Origin: Verrucomicrobiaceae bacterium
Lineage (GTDB): Bacteria; Verrucomicrobiota; Verrucomicrobiia; Verrucomicrobiales; Verrucomicrobiaceae
DNA: 64,000 bases
Assembly (NCBI GenBank): GCA_947507875.1
Contig: CANNQP010000010.1
Span: forward strand, 41,925 to 105,924
Direction: 5' to 3'
The position numbers and the translations under genes were made by a program. Shown here piece by piece: positions 24,642 to 32,675 of the stretch (position 1 is the stretch's first letter; each line of letters starts with the position of its first letter). Under the pieces are notes generated by a model. The model did no database searches. It saw nothing but the letters and a program-made list of their open reading frames with translations, and was not told where the DNA came from.

Positions 24642-26780
24642 ATGCCCTTTTCGTTTTTGCGCGTCCCTTCTCTTCTCTGCCAACTGCTCCTTCTCGGCGT
24701 GGTCCATGGCTCCGCCCAGCCGTCATCTCCTGATTCAGTGGCGGCGCTGGAAGCTAGACTTCCGCGTCCCGCTACCCCTCAAGGACATGATCGCTTTGAT
24801 CTTTCCGAAGAAAGCCAAGCTCGGCTCAAGAAGCTCGTGCCAGCCCTCTGGCAAAAGCTGTCTCAACGGGAGAACGCCCACCTCCTTGTGCTCGCAGAAC
24901 CACGTTTCCTTGAAGTCTGGCGCGACCCTGCGGATCGCCTGCTCAGTGCTGATCAGCCATTGACGGAGGTCTTCGCCAAGGCCCTCGCCTCACGTTTTTT
25001 TATGACAGGAGGTGTCAGGACCTCTTTGCCATCCGCCGCAGATGCATTTGCTCCAGGAATTTCGGTGCGTGTCATCGCCGAACAGGGGCAATCGCTCGTC
25101 GATGCGCCCTCCATCCTGCAATCTGTCGCCCGTCAGGCTCCGGTCGATGCCGTCCTGCTGTGCCATGGTTTCGCGGAGGCTGAAGCCGGGCTCTCTCCTG
25201 CTGAGTTCAGTCGGTCGCTGAAGCAGGCTGGACAGGCCGTTCGTGAACTCGGGGCCGATGTGATCGTGGTCACGCCCTGGATGGCTTTTGGCGAGCTGCC
25301 TGAAATCAGTCTCGGACAAACTCGCCCCCTGGCTGACATCGCTCTAGAAGCGGCAGAAGACGAAGGCTGGTTCGCCGTCGATCTGGGATCCAGCTTGGAT
25401 GGGTTTGAATTGCCGCCGAACGATGCATCCAACGAAGGCGAGCGTTTTGCGCGACTGGTAGATGCTTGGAAAGCCTTCTTTCATGAGGAATCGCAGGGGC
25501 AGTACTTGCCGCGGGCTAAGCTGCATCAGCGTCTCGGTCAGCTCCTTTATGACCGTCTGATGGCACCTGCCCCTAGCCAGCCCATCAAGATTTCGAAAGC
25601 ACAGGCTGTTTGGAAAAAAGCGCGGGAGCTGGAGGTTTCCTGGGAATGTGCTCAGCAAACTTCGTCATCCTTGGAGCTGACGGCGCTGCCGCTCATCAGT
25701 CGTGGCTGGCGTCCGCGCGATGCGCAGAGTCAACGGACTCTAGCCCCAGGGACAAAGCAGACTCTGTCTGCGATTTACGTTCCATCTGAAGCGGCGAATG
25801 ACCTCCAGGAGTCTGAGGTGCGCCTGCCATGGCTGCTCTCCGATGGTCGCAAGGTCTGGACGCAGACCCTACGTGCCACTTTCGAACCGGTGGCGGTGCT
25901 TTGGGAGCCTAGCGTGAACTTCAACCAAGAGGGCAAGCTTAGCCCGGTAGCTCAGCTTTTGAATCAAAGCGGGGCAGATCTTGTGGGACGATGGGAATTC
26001 GAAGGGGCAGGGGCGAAGCTATCGGGTGACATCCGGCTCAAGCCTGGGGCAGGCATGTCCCTGGACGCTACCTTGACCCCGGCTGTGTTGGAAGAAGCGA
26101 CGCAAAGCCTGGAGGTGAAATTGAAGCTTCAGATGGGCGAGCTGATTTTGGAGCACCGCAAAGCGTTAATCATCGCTCGAAACATAGGCCTCAAGCAGCA
26201 AGTGCCCATGTTGCCTGCACACCCGACGCAAGCAGGGCGCGTCACCTTTTCTGCCGAAGCTGATGCCAGTCATCTCAGCCTCATCGCTGAAGTCGCGGGC
26301 AGTAGCATTTTATTGCCTTCCGCAGAAGGCAGCCCTGCCTGGATCATGGAGGCTTATCTGGACGCTCGCAGCTACGGCAAACGTCTGGAAGAAGGCAGCA
26401 CATGGCCGATCCGGGCACATGGAACGGCCTCCGGAAAGACACGAGGCAAAGTCGATGCCATCCAGCCCTGGGCCTTTGGCACAGGCTACGCCGCCGTGTT
26501 CGATCTCGAGCAATTCAAGGCTGAGTTCACGCCGTTGGGAGCTGATCGCTACCAGATCAAACTCATCCTTCCCCGCAGTTACCTTTACTTGCATGAATGG
26601 GCGCTGGACAATGGCAACAGCCAGCTCGGCGTGAACCTCCGCCTCCGCTTGAACACCGAGTCAGGTTTCCAAACCTGGTCGCTCATGCCAGAGCTTCCCA
26701 CTCTGCATCACGTGGCCCATCTTCGCGTTTTGGAACTCACCGCACAACCCACTCAGCGCATCACGGTCCGCTGGCGCTAG
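24642..26780 (+). CDS. Large secreted protein with SGNH-like N-terminal half, function unknown
   Basis: The 712-residue product has a signal peptide (PFSFLRVPSLLCQLLLLG). Residues about 50-310 look like an SGNH/GDSL-hydrolase-type alpha/beta domain (VDAVLLCHGFAEAEAG, LGADVIVVTPWMAFGELPE, DEGWFAVDLGSSLDGF), but the N-terminal GDS nucleophile block is not visible, so activity is doubtful. The middle third appears to be beta-sandwich. The C-terminal 160 residues (EAYLDARSYGKRLE, FGTGYAAVFDLEQF, RSYLYLHEWALDNGNSQLG) resemble CBM9/DOMON-like domains seen in verrucomicrobial secreted proteins. The frame has GTG then ATG at 24639 and 24642; the ATG is preferred. I cannot name a substrate. Confidence 0.7.
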   Translation: MPFSFLRVPSLLCQLLLLGVVHGSAQPSSPDSVAALEARLPRPATPQGHDRFDLSEESQARLKKLVPALWQKLSQRENAHLLVLAEPRFLEVWRDPADRLLSADQPLTEVFAKALASRFFMTGGVRTSLPSAADAFAPGISVRVIAEQGQSLVDAPSILQSVARQAPVDAVLLCHGFAEAEAGLSPAEFSRSLKQAGQAVRELGADVIVVTPWMAFGELPEISLGQTRPLADIALEAAEDEGWFAVDLGSSLDGFELPPNDASNEGERFARLVDAWKAFFHEESQGQYLPRAKLHQRLGQLLYDRLMAPAPSQPIKISKAQAVWKKARELEVSWECAQQTSSSLELTALPLISRGWRPRDAQSQRTLAPGTKQTLSAIYVPSEAANDLQESEVRLPWLLSDGRKVWTQTLRATFEPVAVLWEPSVNFNQEGKLSPVAQLLNQSGADLVGRWEFEGAGAKLSGDIRLKPGAGMSLDATLTPAVLEEATQSLEVKLKLQMGELILEHRKALIIARNIGLKQQVPMLPAHPTQAGRVTFSAEADASHLSLIAEVAGSSILLPSAEGSPAWIMEAYLDARSYGKRLEEGSTWPIRAHGTASGKTRGKVDAIQPWAFGTGYAAVFDLEQFKAEFTPLGADRYQIKLILPRSYLYLHEWALDNGNSQLGVNLRLRLNTESGFQTWSLMPELPTLHHVAHLRVLELTAQPTQRITVRWR

Positions 26781-26810
26781 AGGCTGCCTTGCGTTCTGGC
26801 GCGGATGTTT

Positions 26811-27140
26811 TCAAACGGACTCCACCAGCAGCGGCTCCACACTGGCTTGGATCAGCTCGATGAGCGCCGGGTCCATGAATTCGTAATCATCCGGGATGTC
26901 CAGCACCTCGACACGAAGGTCGTGAACCACCTCCGGGAAGTCCTCCCGAAGCTTCCGCTTATGCGCGGCCTCCATCACGAGCACGAGATCCGCCCAGCGC
27001 AGTAGCTTCTCCGACACCCGCCGCCTCGCCGAAGCGCTAACGCCCGCACTGCGCACCTCCACCCGCGGATCGTTTTGATACACCGCCTCCGCCGTCGGGC
27101 TGCGCCAGTGGTTGCGGGAGCAGAGGAAGAGAAGGCGCAT
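26811..27140 (-). CDS. Small low-molecular-weight protein tyrosine phosphatase-like protein (COG4551 type)
   Basis: The 109-residue product begins MRLLFLCSRNHWRSPTAE, a CX5R phosphatase loop (Cys7 to Arg13) with the Asn-His-Trp variant of the COG4551 group. A probable general-acid region is LDIPDDYEFMDP near residues 80-91. It is shorter than typical LMW-PTPases (about 150 residues), as expected for this subgroup. The substrate is unknown. Its ATG at 27140 is only 10 bases from the first REPIN, so the repeat lies in its promoter or leader. It is convergent with the secreted-protein gene. Confidence 0.82.
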   Translation of the reverse strand: MRLLFLCSRNHWRSPTAEAVYQNDPRVEVRSAGVSASARRRVSEKLLRWADLVLVMEAAHKRKLREDFPEVVHDLRVEVLDIPDDYEFMDPALIELIQASVEPLLVESV

Positions 27141-27150
27141 GTTGTTTGTC

Positions 27151-27222
27151 GTGATGCGGGCACTCTTGCCCGCAGATCGAGTGTCCCAAGAACTTCGTTG
27201 CGGGCAAGGGTGCCCGCATCAC
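27151..27222. repeat. REPIN-like element upstream of the RAYT gene
   Basis: Two inverted REP units (27151-27174 and 27199-27222) flank a 24-nt spacer. Each starts or ends with GTGA/TCAC and has an internal perfect hairpin TGCGGGCA/TGCCCGCA with a 4-nt loop. The two arms are reverse complements except for one loop base (ctct versus aggg). It sits between the phosphatase gene start and the RAYT coding region. Confidence 0.88.
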
Positions 27223-27231
27223 TTTTGCCGG

Positions 27232-27873
27232 GTGAATACGATCACGGCACAAGATTTTCGGCCTTTTGACTGGGAAGCGGTCGCGAAGTCGTATCGCCGA
27301 CGCCTGCCTCATCTCACCCAGCCGGGCGCGATCTACTTCGTGACCTTCCGCTTGGCGGATTCGGTGCCGATGGCGGTCTCACGAAGGTGGAACGAAGAAA
27401 AAGCGGTATGGCTTGCCGCCCAGCCACCACCTTGGACGGCCGATCGCGAACGTGAGTATCACCGACGCTTCACCATGCGCCTCGAACGCTGGCTGGATGC
27501 GGGGCATGGAGCTTGTGTTTTGAATGATTCCGACCTGCGGGCGGAGGTCGCCAAAAGTTTGCAGCACGATGACGGCAAGGCCTTCGAACTCGGGGACTGG
27601 GTGATCATGCCCAACCATGTGCATGTGTTGCTGAAACCTTTGATCGAGGTCCCCATCTCCAAACTTCTCGGTCCCGTCAAAGGAGCCAGCGCCCGACGCA
27701 TCAACGAACGGCAGGGAGGCGGTGGAGCGCTTTGGATGGACGAATCCTTCGACCACATCGTGCGCGGCATGGATTCGCTGAGGAAGTTTCAGAAGTACAT
27801 CGCGCAGAATCCGGTGAAGGCAGGCCTGAAACCGGAATCATTCAGCTATGAGCAACGATGGCTGCTCCAATGA
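27232..27873 (+). CDS. REP-associated tyrosine transposase (RAYT, IS200/Y1-type)
   Basis: The 213-residue product is a Y1 HUH-type single-strand transposase. It has the N-terminal strand QPGAIYFVTFRLADSVP, the HUH motif MPNHVHVLL (His129, His131), and the catalytic region RKFQKYIAQNPVKAGL with Tyr189, which fit the RAYT subgroup that mobilises or maintains REP sequences. The GTG at 27232 is chosen; the longer in-frame reading runs back through the REPIN and so is not trusted. REPIN elements lie 9 bases upstream of the start and 1 base downstream of the stop. The frame is intact, so the enzyme may be active. Confidence 0.88.
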   Translation: MNTITAQDFRPFDWEAVAKSYRRRLPHLTQPGAIYFVTFRLADSVPMAVSRRWNEEKAVWLAAQPPPWTADREREYHRRFTMRLERWLDAGHGACVLNDSDLRAEVAKSLQHDDGKAFELGDWVIMPNHVHVLLKPLIEVPISKLLGPVKGASARRINERQGGGGALWMDESFDHIVRGMDSLRKFQKYIAQNPVKAGLKPESFSYEQRWLLQ

Positions 27874-27874
27874 A

Positions 27875-27942
27875 AAGTGATGCGGGCACTCTTGCCCGCA
27901 GATGAAAGCGCATGGTTGCGGGCAAGAGTGCCCGCATCACTT
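27875..27942. repeat. REPIN-like element downstream of the RAYT gene
   Basis: Two REP units (27875-27900 and 27917-27942) are perfect reverse complements around a 16-nt spacer. The unit is the same as in the upstream copy (GTGA head, TGCGGGCA-CTCT-TGCCCGCA hairpin). It fills the gap between two convergent stop codons: it begins one base after the RAYT stop and its last base is the final base of the gpmI stop. It may also act as a transcription barrier. Confidence 0.9.
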
Positions 27943-29495
27943 CAAGCCTTCCTCACCAGTAAGCTCTTGCCCGTCATCTCCGCAGGCTGCTTCACGCCGA
28001 GCATGTCGAGCAGCGTCGGGGCGATGTCGGCGAGGATGCCGTTGCGGACGGTGACGTTCGCGGCATCGGCGGCGACGTAGATGCCGTGGACGAGGTTCGT
28101 GGTGTGGGCGGTGTGTGGGGAGCCGTCGGCGTTGCGCATCTGCTCGCAGTTGCCGTGGTCGGCGGTGATGAAGAGCTTGCCGCCGAGTTCGAGCACCTTC
28201 TCGACGATCAGTTTCACGCCGAAGTCGATGGTCTCGCAGGCATGCACGCCGGCCTCAACGACGCCCGTGTGGCCGACCATGTCGGGATTGGCGTAGTTCA
28301 TGATGACGGCGTCGTATTTTTCCAAACGGCGCAGCACCTCAAAGGTGAGATCTGGAGCGCTCATCTGCGGCTTTTTGTCGTAGGTGGGCACTTCTTTGGG
28401 CGAAATGGCCAGGTAGCGATCCTCGCCAGGATTCGGCTCCTCGACGCCGCTGTTGAAGAAGAAGGTGACGTGCGGGTATTTCTCCGTTTCAGCCGCGCGG
28501 AGCTGCGTGAGGCCTGCGGCGGCGATGGTTTGGCCGAGGTTGTTGCTGAGGCTCTCGGTGCCGAAAATGACGCGAGCGCCGAGATCAACATAAGTCGCGT
28601 CATACTCGGTGAGCGTGTAGTAACCGGTCTTCGGCGTCACTTCGCGCTCAAAGCCGGCGAAATCGGCCTTCAGGAAGGCCTCGCTGAGCTGGCGGGCGCG
28701 GTCGGCGCGGAAATTAAACCACAGGATGACATCGCCATCGCGGATGCGCTGCTCGTTGGCGTTCGAGAAGATCATCGGCTGCATGAATTCATCACCGCGA
28801 GGGTCTTTCGGATACGCGGCCTGCACGGCGGCGCTCGGCAGATCGGTGCGCACTTCACCGCGACCGAGCACGATGGCATCCCAAGCGAGCTTGTTGCGCT
28901 CCCAGCGTTTGTCGCGGTCCATCGCGTAGTAGCGACCGATGACGGTGGCGATCGTCGCACCGCTCGGCTTCAAATCGGCCTCCAGCTTGGCCATGTAGGC
29001 TGCGCCGCCGGTCGGTGAGGTGTCGCGGCCATCGGTGATGGCATGCACCATCAAATCGGTGACGCCTGCGGCTTTCGCGGCATTGCAGAGCGCGGCGAGG
29101 TGATCCTGATGCGAATGCACACCGCCATCGCTGATGAGGCCGAGGAAGTGCAGGCGCTTGCCTTTCGCTTTCTCGAAGGCCTCGACGAGCACGGGCATCT
29201 TCGCCAACTCGCCATCGCGGATGCTCTTGTTGATGCGGGTGAGATCCTGATACACGATGCGGCCTGCGCCAAGGTTCAGGTGACCGACTTCGCTGTTGCC
29301 CATCTGGCCTTCCGGCAGGCCCACGTCCTCGCCGCTAGCGCTGACGGTGCCGCGAGGATAGGTGGCATAGAGATGATCGTGGAAGGGTGTCTTCGCGAGC
29401 AGCGTGGCATCGCCATTGGCTTGAGCTTGAGCTTTGCCGCCAGGGTTGATGCCCCAGCCGTCACGAATGATGAGAACAACAGGTTTTTTGGACAT
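27942..29495 (-). CDS. gpmI: 2,3-bisphosphoglycerate-independent phosphoglycerate mutase
   Basis: The 517-residue product converts 3-phosphoglycerate and 2-phosphoglycerate in glycolysis using two Mn ions. The alkaline phosphatase-fold motifs are present: VVLIIRDGWG with metal ligand Asp12, the phosphoserine loop GQMGNSEVGHLNLGAG with Ser68, ITDGRDTSP, YYAMDRDKRWER, NYANPDMVGHTG and ITADHGNCEQM. Length and order are those of typical iPGM. Start ATG at 29495. The stop codon lies at the outer end of the downstream REPIN. Confidence 0.96.
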   Translation of the reverse strand: MSKKPVVLIIRDGWGINPGGKAQAQANGDATLLAKTPFHDHLYATYPRGTVSASGEDVGLPEGQMGNSEVGHLNLGAGRIVYQDLTRINKSIRDGELAKMPVLVEAFEKAKGKRLHFLGLISDGGVHSHQDHLAALCNAAKAAGVTDLMVHAITDGRDTSPTGGAAYMAKLEADLKPSGATIATVIGRYYAMDRDKRWERNKLAWDAIVLGRGEVRTDLPSAAVQAAYPKDPRGDEFMQPMIFSNANEQRIRDGDVILWFNFRADRARQLSEAFLKADFAGFEREVTPKTGYYTLTEYDATYVDLGARVIFGTESLSNNLGQTIAAAGLTQLRAAETEKYPHVTFFFNSGVEEPNPGEDRYLAISPKEVPTYDKKPQMSAPDLTFEVLRRLEKYDAVIMNYANPDMVGHTGVVEAGVHACETIDFGVKLIVEKVLELGGKLFITADHGNCEQMRNADGSPHTAHTTNLVHGIYVAADAANVTVRNGILADIAPTLLDMLGVKQPAEMTGKSLLVRKA

Positions 29496-29596
29496 GGATG
29501 CGGCTCAATCGGATAGATTCTGGCCTTGGTCAAGGTGGTGAAACTGCTCGACGTTAAGAGAATGGCCTGAGTCGGCTGAAGCGATGATGTGGCGTT

Positions 29597-30235
29597 TCAG
29601 ACGCGTCGAGCTTCAAGCCCGAGCGCAGCTCCGGCTTCGCTATTTTGAAAGTGGGTGATGCCGACCGCGAGGGCATCGGCTGCATCGGAAGGGGGAGTTT
29701 CCTGGAGTTGAAGCTGTGACCGAATCATGAAGGCAACTTGGTCCTTTTTGGCTGCGCCTCGTCCGACGGCAGCCTGTTTCACTTCACGGGGCGCATATTC
29801 GTAGATGGGCAGTCCATGTTCAGCAGCAGCGATGAGGCAGGCCGCGCGCGCAGTGCCTAGCACGATCGCCGTTTTGTAGCTCTGCACGTAAATGGTGGTT
29901 TCGATCGCACAGACGTCCGGACTTTGATCTCGAATGATCGCCTGAAGCTGCTCTCGAATGGCGACGAGGCAGCCTGAGTGGAGCAGCTTCGCTGGGTTGG
30001 AAATCACGCCCCAGGCGATGGCGCGTAAGTCGCGTCCGTGTTTTTCCAGTATGGCCCAGCCTGTGTTGCGCAAGGCGGGGTCGATGGCGAGGACGCGGAT
30101 TTTTGGACTGGATGCTAGGGGCGTAGCTCGCGCGATCTGGTGCGGCGAACTGGAAGCCCGGTCGGTCACACGGCTGCCAGACTTGGCAGCATTAGCGAGC
30201 ACGCGTTTGAGTTGTGCAGCAGTGACGCGGGCCAT
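29597..30235 (-). CDS. ruvC: Crossover junction endodeoxyribonuclease RuvC with N-terminal extension
   Basis: The 212-residue product resolves Holliday junctions. Catalytic acids are visible: Asp52 in VLAIDPALRNTGW, Glu112 in CAIETTIYVQSYKTA, and Asp184/Asp187 in PSDAADALAVG. The usual GIDPGLxxTG motif is changed to AIDPALRNTGW. A 45-residue Ala/Ser/Arg-rich extension precedes the domain; normal RuvC begins about 5 residues before the first Asp. No in-frame ATG lies between, so the extension may be real unless a GTG or TTG near the core is used. ruvA and ruvB are not adjacent. Confidence 0.88.
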   Translation of the reverse strand: MARVTAAQLKRVLANAAKSGSRVTDRASSSPHQIARATPLASSPKIRVLAIDPALRNTGWAILEKHGRDLRAIAWGVISNPAKLLHSGCLVAIREQLQAIIRDQSPDVCAIETTIYVQSYKTAIVLGTARAACLIAAAEHGLPIYEYAPREVKQAAVGRGAAKKDQVAFMIRSQLQLQETPPSDAADALAVGITHFQNSEAGAALGLEARRV

Positions 30236-30247
30236 GGCGTAAGGAAG

Positions 30248-30739
30248 TTACCAAGCGTTTTTCTTTTTCTTGGGCCGACTCGCCCAGCTTTCGCCGATGT
30301 GAAACAGTTTATCCAAGGAGATGGCTCCTGAACCAAAGAGGAGTAGGGTGAAATCGACCAGCAAGTAGAGCCATGCTGCTTCGATATGAACGGACCCCTG
30401 TTCTCCGGCATAAAACAAAAACAACCCCACGATGGGCAGCAGGGCGAGCGCAAAAAGGCGGGTCAAGAAGCCAAGGCAGAAGCTGATGGAAATCGCAAGT
30501 AGGAGTACGGCAGCGGCAGGTGCCGTGAACTGTGGGTAGGGCACTCCGGCTTCGACAAAGAGTCGAGCCCAATCCCAGGCCTTTTCTTTCCAGACAAAAT
30601 CATAGGCTCCTTGAGCGCCGCTCCATGCGTGGCGGCTGAGCAGAACACCCGTGCCGATTCTCAGCACGACGATGGTTTTGAATAGGCCAGACCAAGGGTT
30701 GGTGGGGCTATGAGGATGGCCGCCGATGTAGTCGAGCAT
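30248..30739 (-). CDS. DoxX-like membrane protein
   Basis: The 163-residue protein has four hydrophobic helices and the pattern of DoxX/quinol-oxidase small-subunit-like proteins (VVLRIGTGVLLSRHAW, then VPYPQFTAPAAAVLLL, ISFCLGFLTRLFALALLPIVG, and a last segment LVDFTLLLFGSGAISLDKL). Several such proteins associate with membrane redox or thiosulfate oxidation, but the exact role is unknown. It ends in a Lys-rich tail (RPKKKKNAW). It lies 12 bases before ruvC in the transcribed direction and just after the SLBB lipoprotein gene, so the three may form an operon. Confidence 0.75.
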   Translation of the reverse strand: MLDYIGGHPHSPTNPWSGLFKTIVVLRIGTGVLLSRHAWSGAQGAYDFVWKEKAWDWARLFVEAGVPYPQFTAPAAAVLLLAISISFCLGFLTRLFALALLPIVGLFLFYAGEQGSVHIEAAWLYLLVDFTLLLFGSGAISLDKLFHIGESWASRPKKKKNAW

Positions 30740-30745
30740 GATGAA

Positions 30746-31513
30746 TTAAATATCAGGGGACAATTCGATGATGTCACCGGGTTCAGGTTCTTCTTCATTC
30801 GCCTGGTCGATGGTGGAAAAGTAGCGCCGGACTCCCTCGCGGATGAGGTAAATGCCATGGCGTGTTGAGCCGACCTTACGACCGCCAGCGACCCGAACCG
30901 CCTGCTCTAAAGTCATGTCTTCCCACGCAGGAATGAATTGGTCGGACATCACATCCCCTCGGATCGAAACGACGGGGGTGTTTTCAACGGACAAGATGTG
31001 AACGGTGACCGTGCGTCCCAGGGCCAAGCCAATGCGGAATGTGGCTGCGATGGTTTCTGCCGATTGGGCTAAAGAAGTTCCACCGATGCGAGCTGAGCCT
31101 GCTTTGCCCAGCTGAACGATGCCTTTTTCATCGACCATGACCACGCCATTGAAAATACGCTTCGGCGAGCGTGCTCCTTCATAAACGTGAAGTCGAAGCG
31201 TATGACCATAGCCCAGCGTTCCGCGTGCGTTGAAGGGGACCTGGGGATCTTCGACTGAAGCTTTGTCAGTTCCCGGCATGCCGGGAAGAATATGGGTGAT
31301 CTTTTTCAGCGTGGAAAAGCTCGGCATGGGGATGTCGGGCGTGATCTTTTTCAGCGCGGAGAAGCTCGGCATCGGAATGTCGGGCGTGATCTTTTTCAGG
31401 CTTTCCAAGCTGGGCAGCGAGACGTCGGGTGTGTATTTTTTGACGGTGGCGCAGGAAACCAAAGCGCTGAGCGCTAGGGCCCCTGGGATCCAAAAGATGC
31501 TTGTTTGAGACAT
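30746..31513 (-). CDS. SLBB-type polysaccharide-export-like lipoprotein with tandem repeats
   Basis: The 255-residue product has a lipoprotein signal (IPGALALSALVSC, Cys21). A tandem-repeat spacer follows: residues 32-46, 47-61 and 62-76 are three 15-residue copies of a PMPSFSxLKKITPDI unit. The C-terminal 150 residues fit Wza-type export proteins: a Poly_export-like part (GYGHTLRLHVYEG, GIVQLGKAGSARIGG) and an SLBB-like segment (PVVSIRGDVMSDQFIPAWEDMTLEQAVRVAGG). Such proteins form or gate outer-membrane polysaccharide channels. No Wzc or glycosyltransferase operon is adjacent, apart from the GT4 gene two genes upstream. The ATG at 31513 begins the signal. Confidence 0.75.
   Translation of the reverse strand: MSQTSIFWIPGALALSALVSCATVKKYTPDVSLPSLESLKKITPDIPMPSFSALKKITPDIPMPSFSTLKKITHILPGMPGTDKASVEDPQVPFNARGTLGYGHTLRLHVYEGARSPKRIFNGVVMVDEKGIVQLGKAGSARIGGTSLAQSAETIAATFRIGLALGRTVTVHILSVENTPVVSIRGDVMSDQFIPAWEDMTLEQAVRVAGGRKVGSTRHGIYLIREGVRRYFSTIDQANEEEPEPGDIIELSPDI
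31286..31420 (-). repeat. Three 45-bp in-frame tandem repeats
   Basis: Three consecutive 45-bp units encode residues 32-76 of the SLBB lipoprotein. The second and third are nearly identical and the first is more diverged. They probably make a rigid or flexible spacer after the lipid anchor. Confidence 0.8.
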
Positions 31514-31599
31514 GTAAGCCAAGTTAGTGAGTATCTACGAAAAATGCCAAATCCTTTCCGTGAACTCCCTCGAAGGTTGGGATCAGCGGCGTCGCGTCG

Positions 31600-31624
31600 C
31601 TGCTGTTCGTGTGATGAACAGCAG
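31600..31624 (-). terminator. Hairpin after the hydroxyacid dehydrogenase gene
   Basis: CTGCTGTTC (31600-31608) pairs perfectly with GAACAGCAG (31616-31624) around a 7-nt loop, just past the dehydrogenase stop. There is no T-run, so it may be a weak terminator or an mRNA-stabilising structure. Confidence 0.35.
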
Positions 31625-31634
31625 GTCGTGTTGA

Positions 31635-32591
31635 TCAAAAGGAGTTTGCCTGGATGACGTCTTGACCACCTTGAAGGAAGTTCACCAAATTCAAGGTGGC
31701 GCGCATGGCCTGACGCGGCACGCTTTCATAGGTCCTACTGCCAATGTGCGGGGTGATCAGCGCTTTCGGATGCTTGAGCAAGGGGTGATCGGCGGCAGGT
31801 GGTTCTTCATCCAGTACATCGGTGGCGTAACCACCGAGGTGGCCACGGTTGAGTGCCTCGATCATATCGGGCATGTGCACGAGTTCGGCGCGTGAGGTGT
31901 TCACGACGAGCAGGCCTTTTTTCGCGAGAGCGATGCGGTCAGCGCGCACGAGATGGCGGGTGCTCTCGCTCAAGTTTGCGTGCAGGCTGAGAACGTCGAT
32001 TTCTGCGATCAGGCTTTCGATGGTGTCGTGGCGCTTCACGGGGTGATCTTTCACAAAAGCTTCTGGCCAGTAGAGATCCATCCCATGCACCTCCATGCCG
32101 AAGGCGAGTGCACGCTTGGCGACTTCTTGGCCGATGCGGCCCAGGCCGACGATGCCGATTTTTTTGTTCCAAATTTCGTTGCCTGTCACGCGCTTCCATT
32201 GTCCCTCGCGGACGGCATTAGCGCTATCGACCAAGTTCCTTACCAAGGCGAGAAGAAGGCAGAAGGTGTGTTCGGCCACGGTGGTGTGGTTGACGCCTGG
32301 AGTGAATAGCACGGGTAGTTTTCGTGCAGTGCACTCAGTGACATCAATTTTGTCGAGTCCGATGCCGTATTTGCTGATCACTTTCAGCCGTGGCAATGCC
32401 TTGTTCAAGACGGCTTGGGTGATTTCATCATCGCCGCAGAGAAAGGCATCGAAATCTCCTGCCAGCTCTAGCATTCGGCTCTCGGGCAGGGGACCACGTT
32501 CGCGATGAATTTCGTAACCCTGTGATTCCAGAAGAGCGTGGTGATCGCCCGGAGTGTCTTGATAGCTCGTGGTGGTAAGAAGGACGCGCAT
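31635..32591 (-). CDS. D-isomer-specific 2-hydroxyacid dehydrogenase (phosphoglycerate dehydrogenase-like)
   Basis: The 318-residue product has the two-domain layout of this family. The NAD-binding loop is IGIVGLGRIGQEVAKR, and the catalytic set is Arg in VVNTSRAELV, Glu in DVLDEEPP and His in ALITPHIGSRTYES. SKYGIGLDKIDV and PGVNHTTVAEHTFCLLLAL are typical of the phosphoglycerate dehydrogenase subgroup. Substrate could be 3-phosphoglycerate or another 2-hydroxyacid; it lacks the C-terminal ACT domain of long SerA. The ATG at 32591 begins the first beta strand (MRVLLTTTSY). The glycosyltransferase gene upstream is 84 bases away on the same strand. Confidence 0.88.
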   Translation of the reverse strand: MRVLLTTTSYQDTPGDHHALLESQGYEIHRERGPLPESRMLELAGDFDAFLCGDDEITQAVLNKALPRLKVISKYGIGLDKIDVTECTARKLPVLFTPGVNHTTVAEHTFCLLLALVRNLVDSANAVREGQWKRVTGNEIWNKKIGIVGLGRIGQEVAKRALAFGMEVHGMDLYWPEAFVKDHPVKRHDTIESLIAEIDVLSLHANLSESTRHLVRADRIALAKKGLLVVNTSRAELVHMPDMIEALNRGHLGGYATDVLDEEPPAADHPLLKHPKALITPHIGSRTYESVPRQAMRATLNLVNFLQGGQDVIQANSF

Positions 32592-32675
32592 GAGAAGATG
32601 GAGAGGGCGAGCATGGCCGGAATGCCCCATTGGGCAAGAAGAGATGGTGCCGGATGCGTTGCTTGCATGCAGGCC

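Noticed and set aside
27112..27231. Longer RAYT start reaching back through the REPIN
   Set aside because: These residues are a translation of the repeat and of the divergent gene's start; the conserved protein begins after 27232.
28086..29018. 310-codon open frame opposite gpmI
   Set aside because: Antisense shadow of a conserved gene in a strongly GC-biased stretch.
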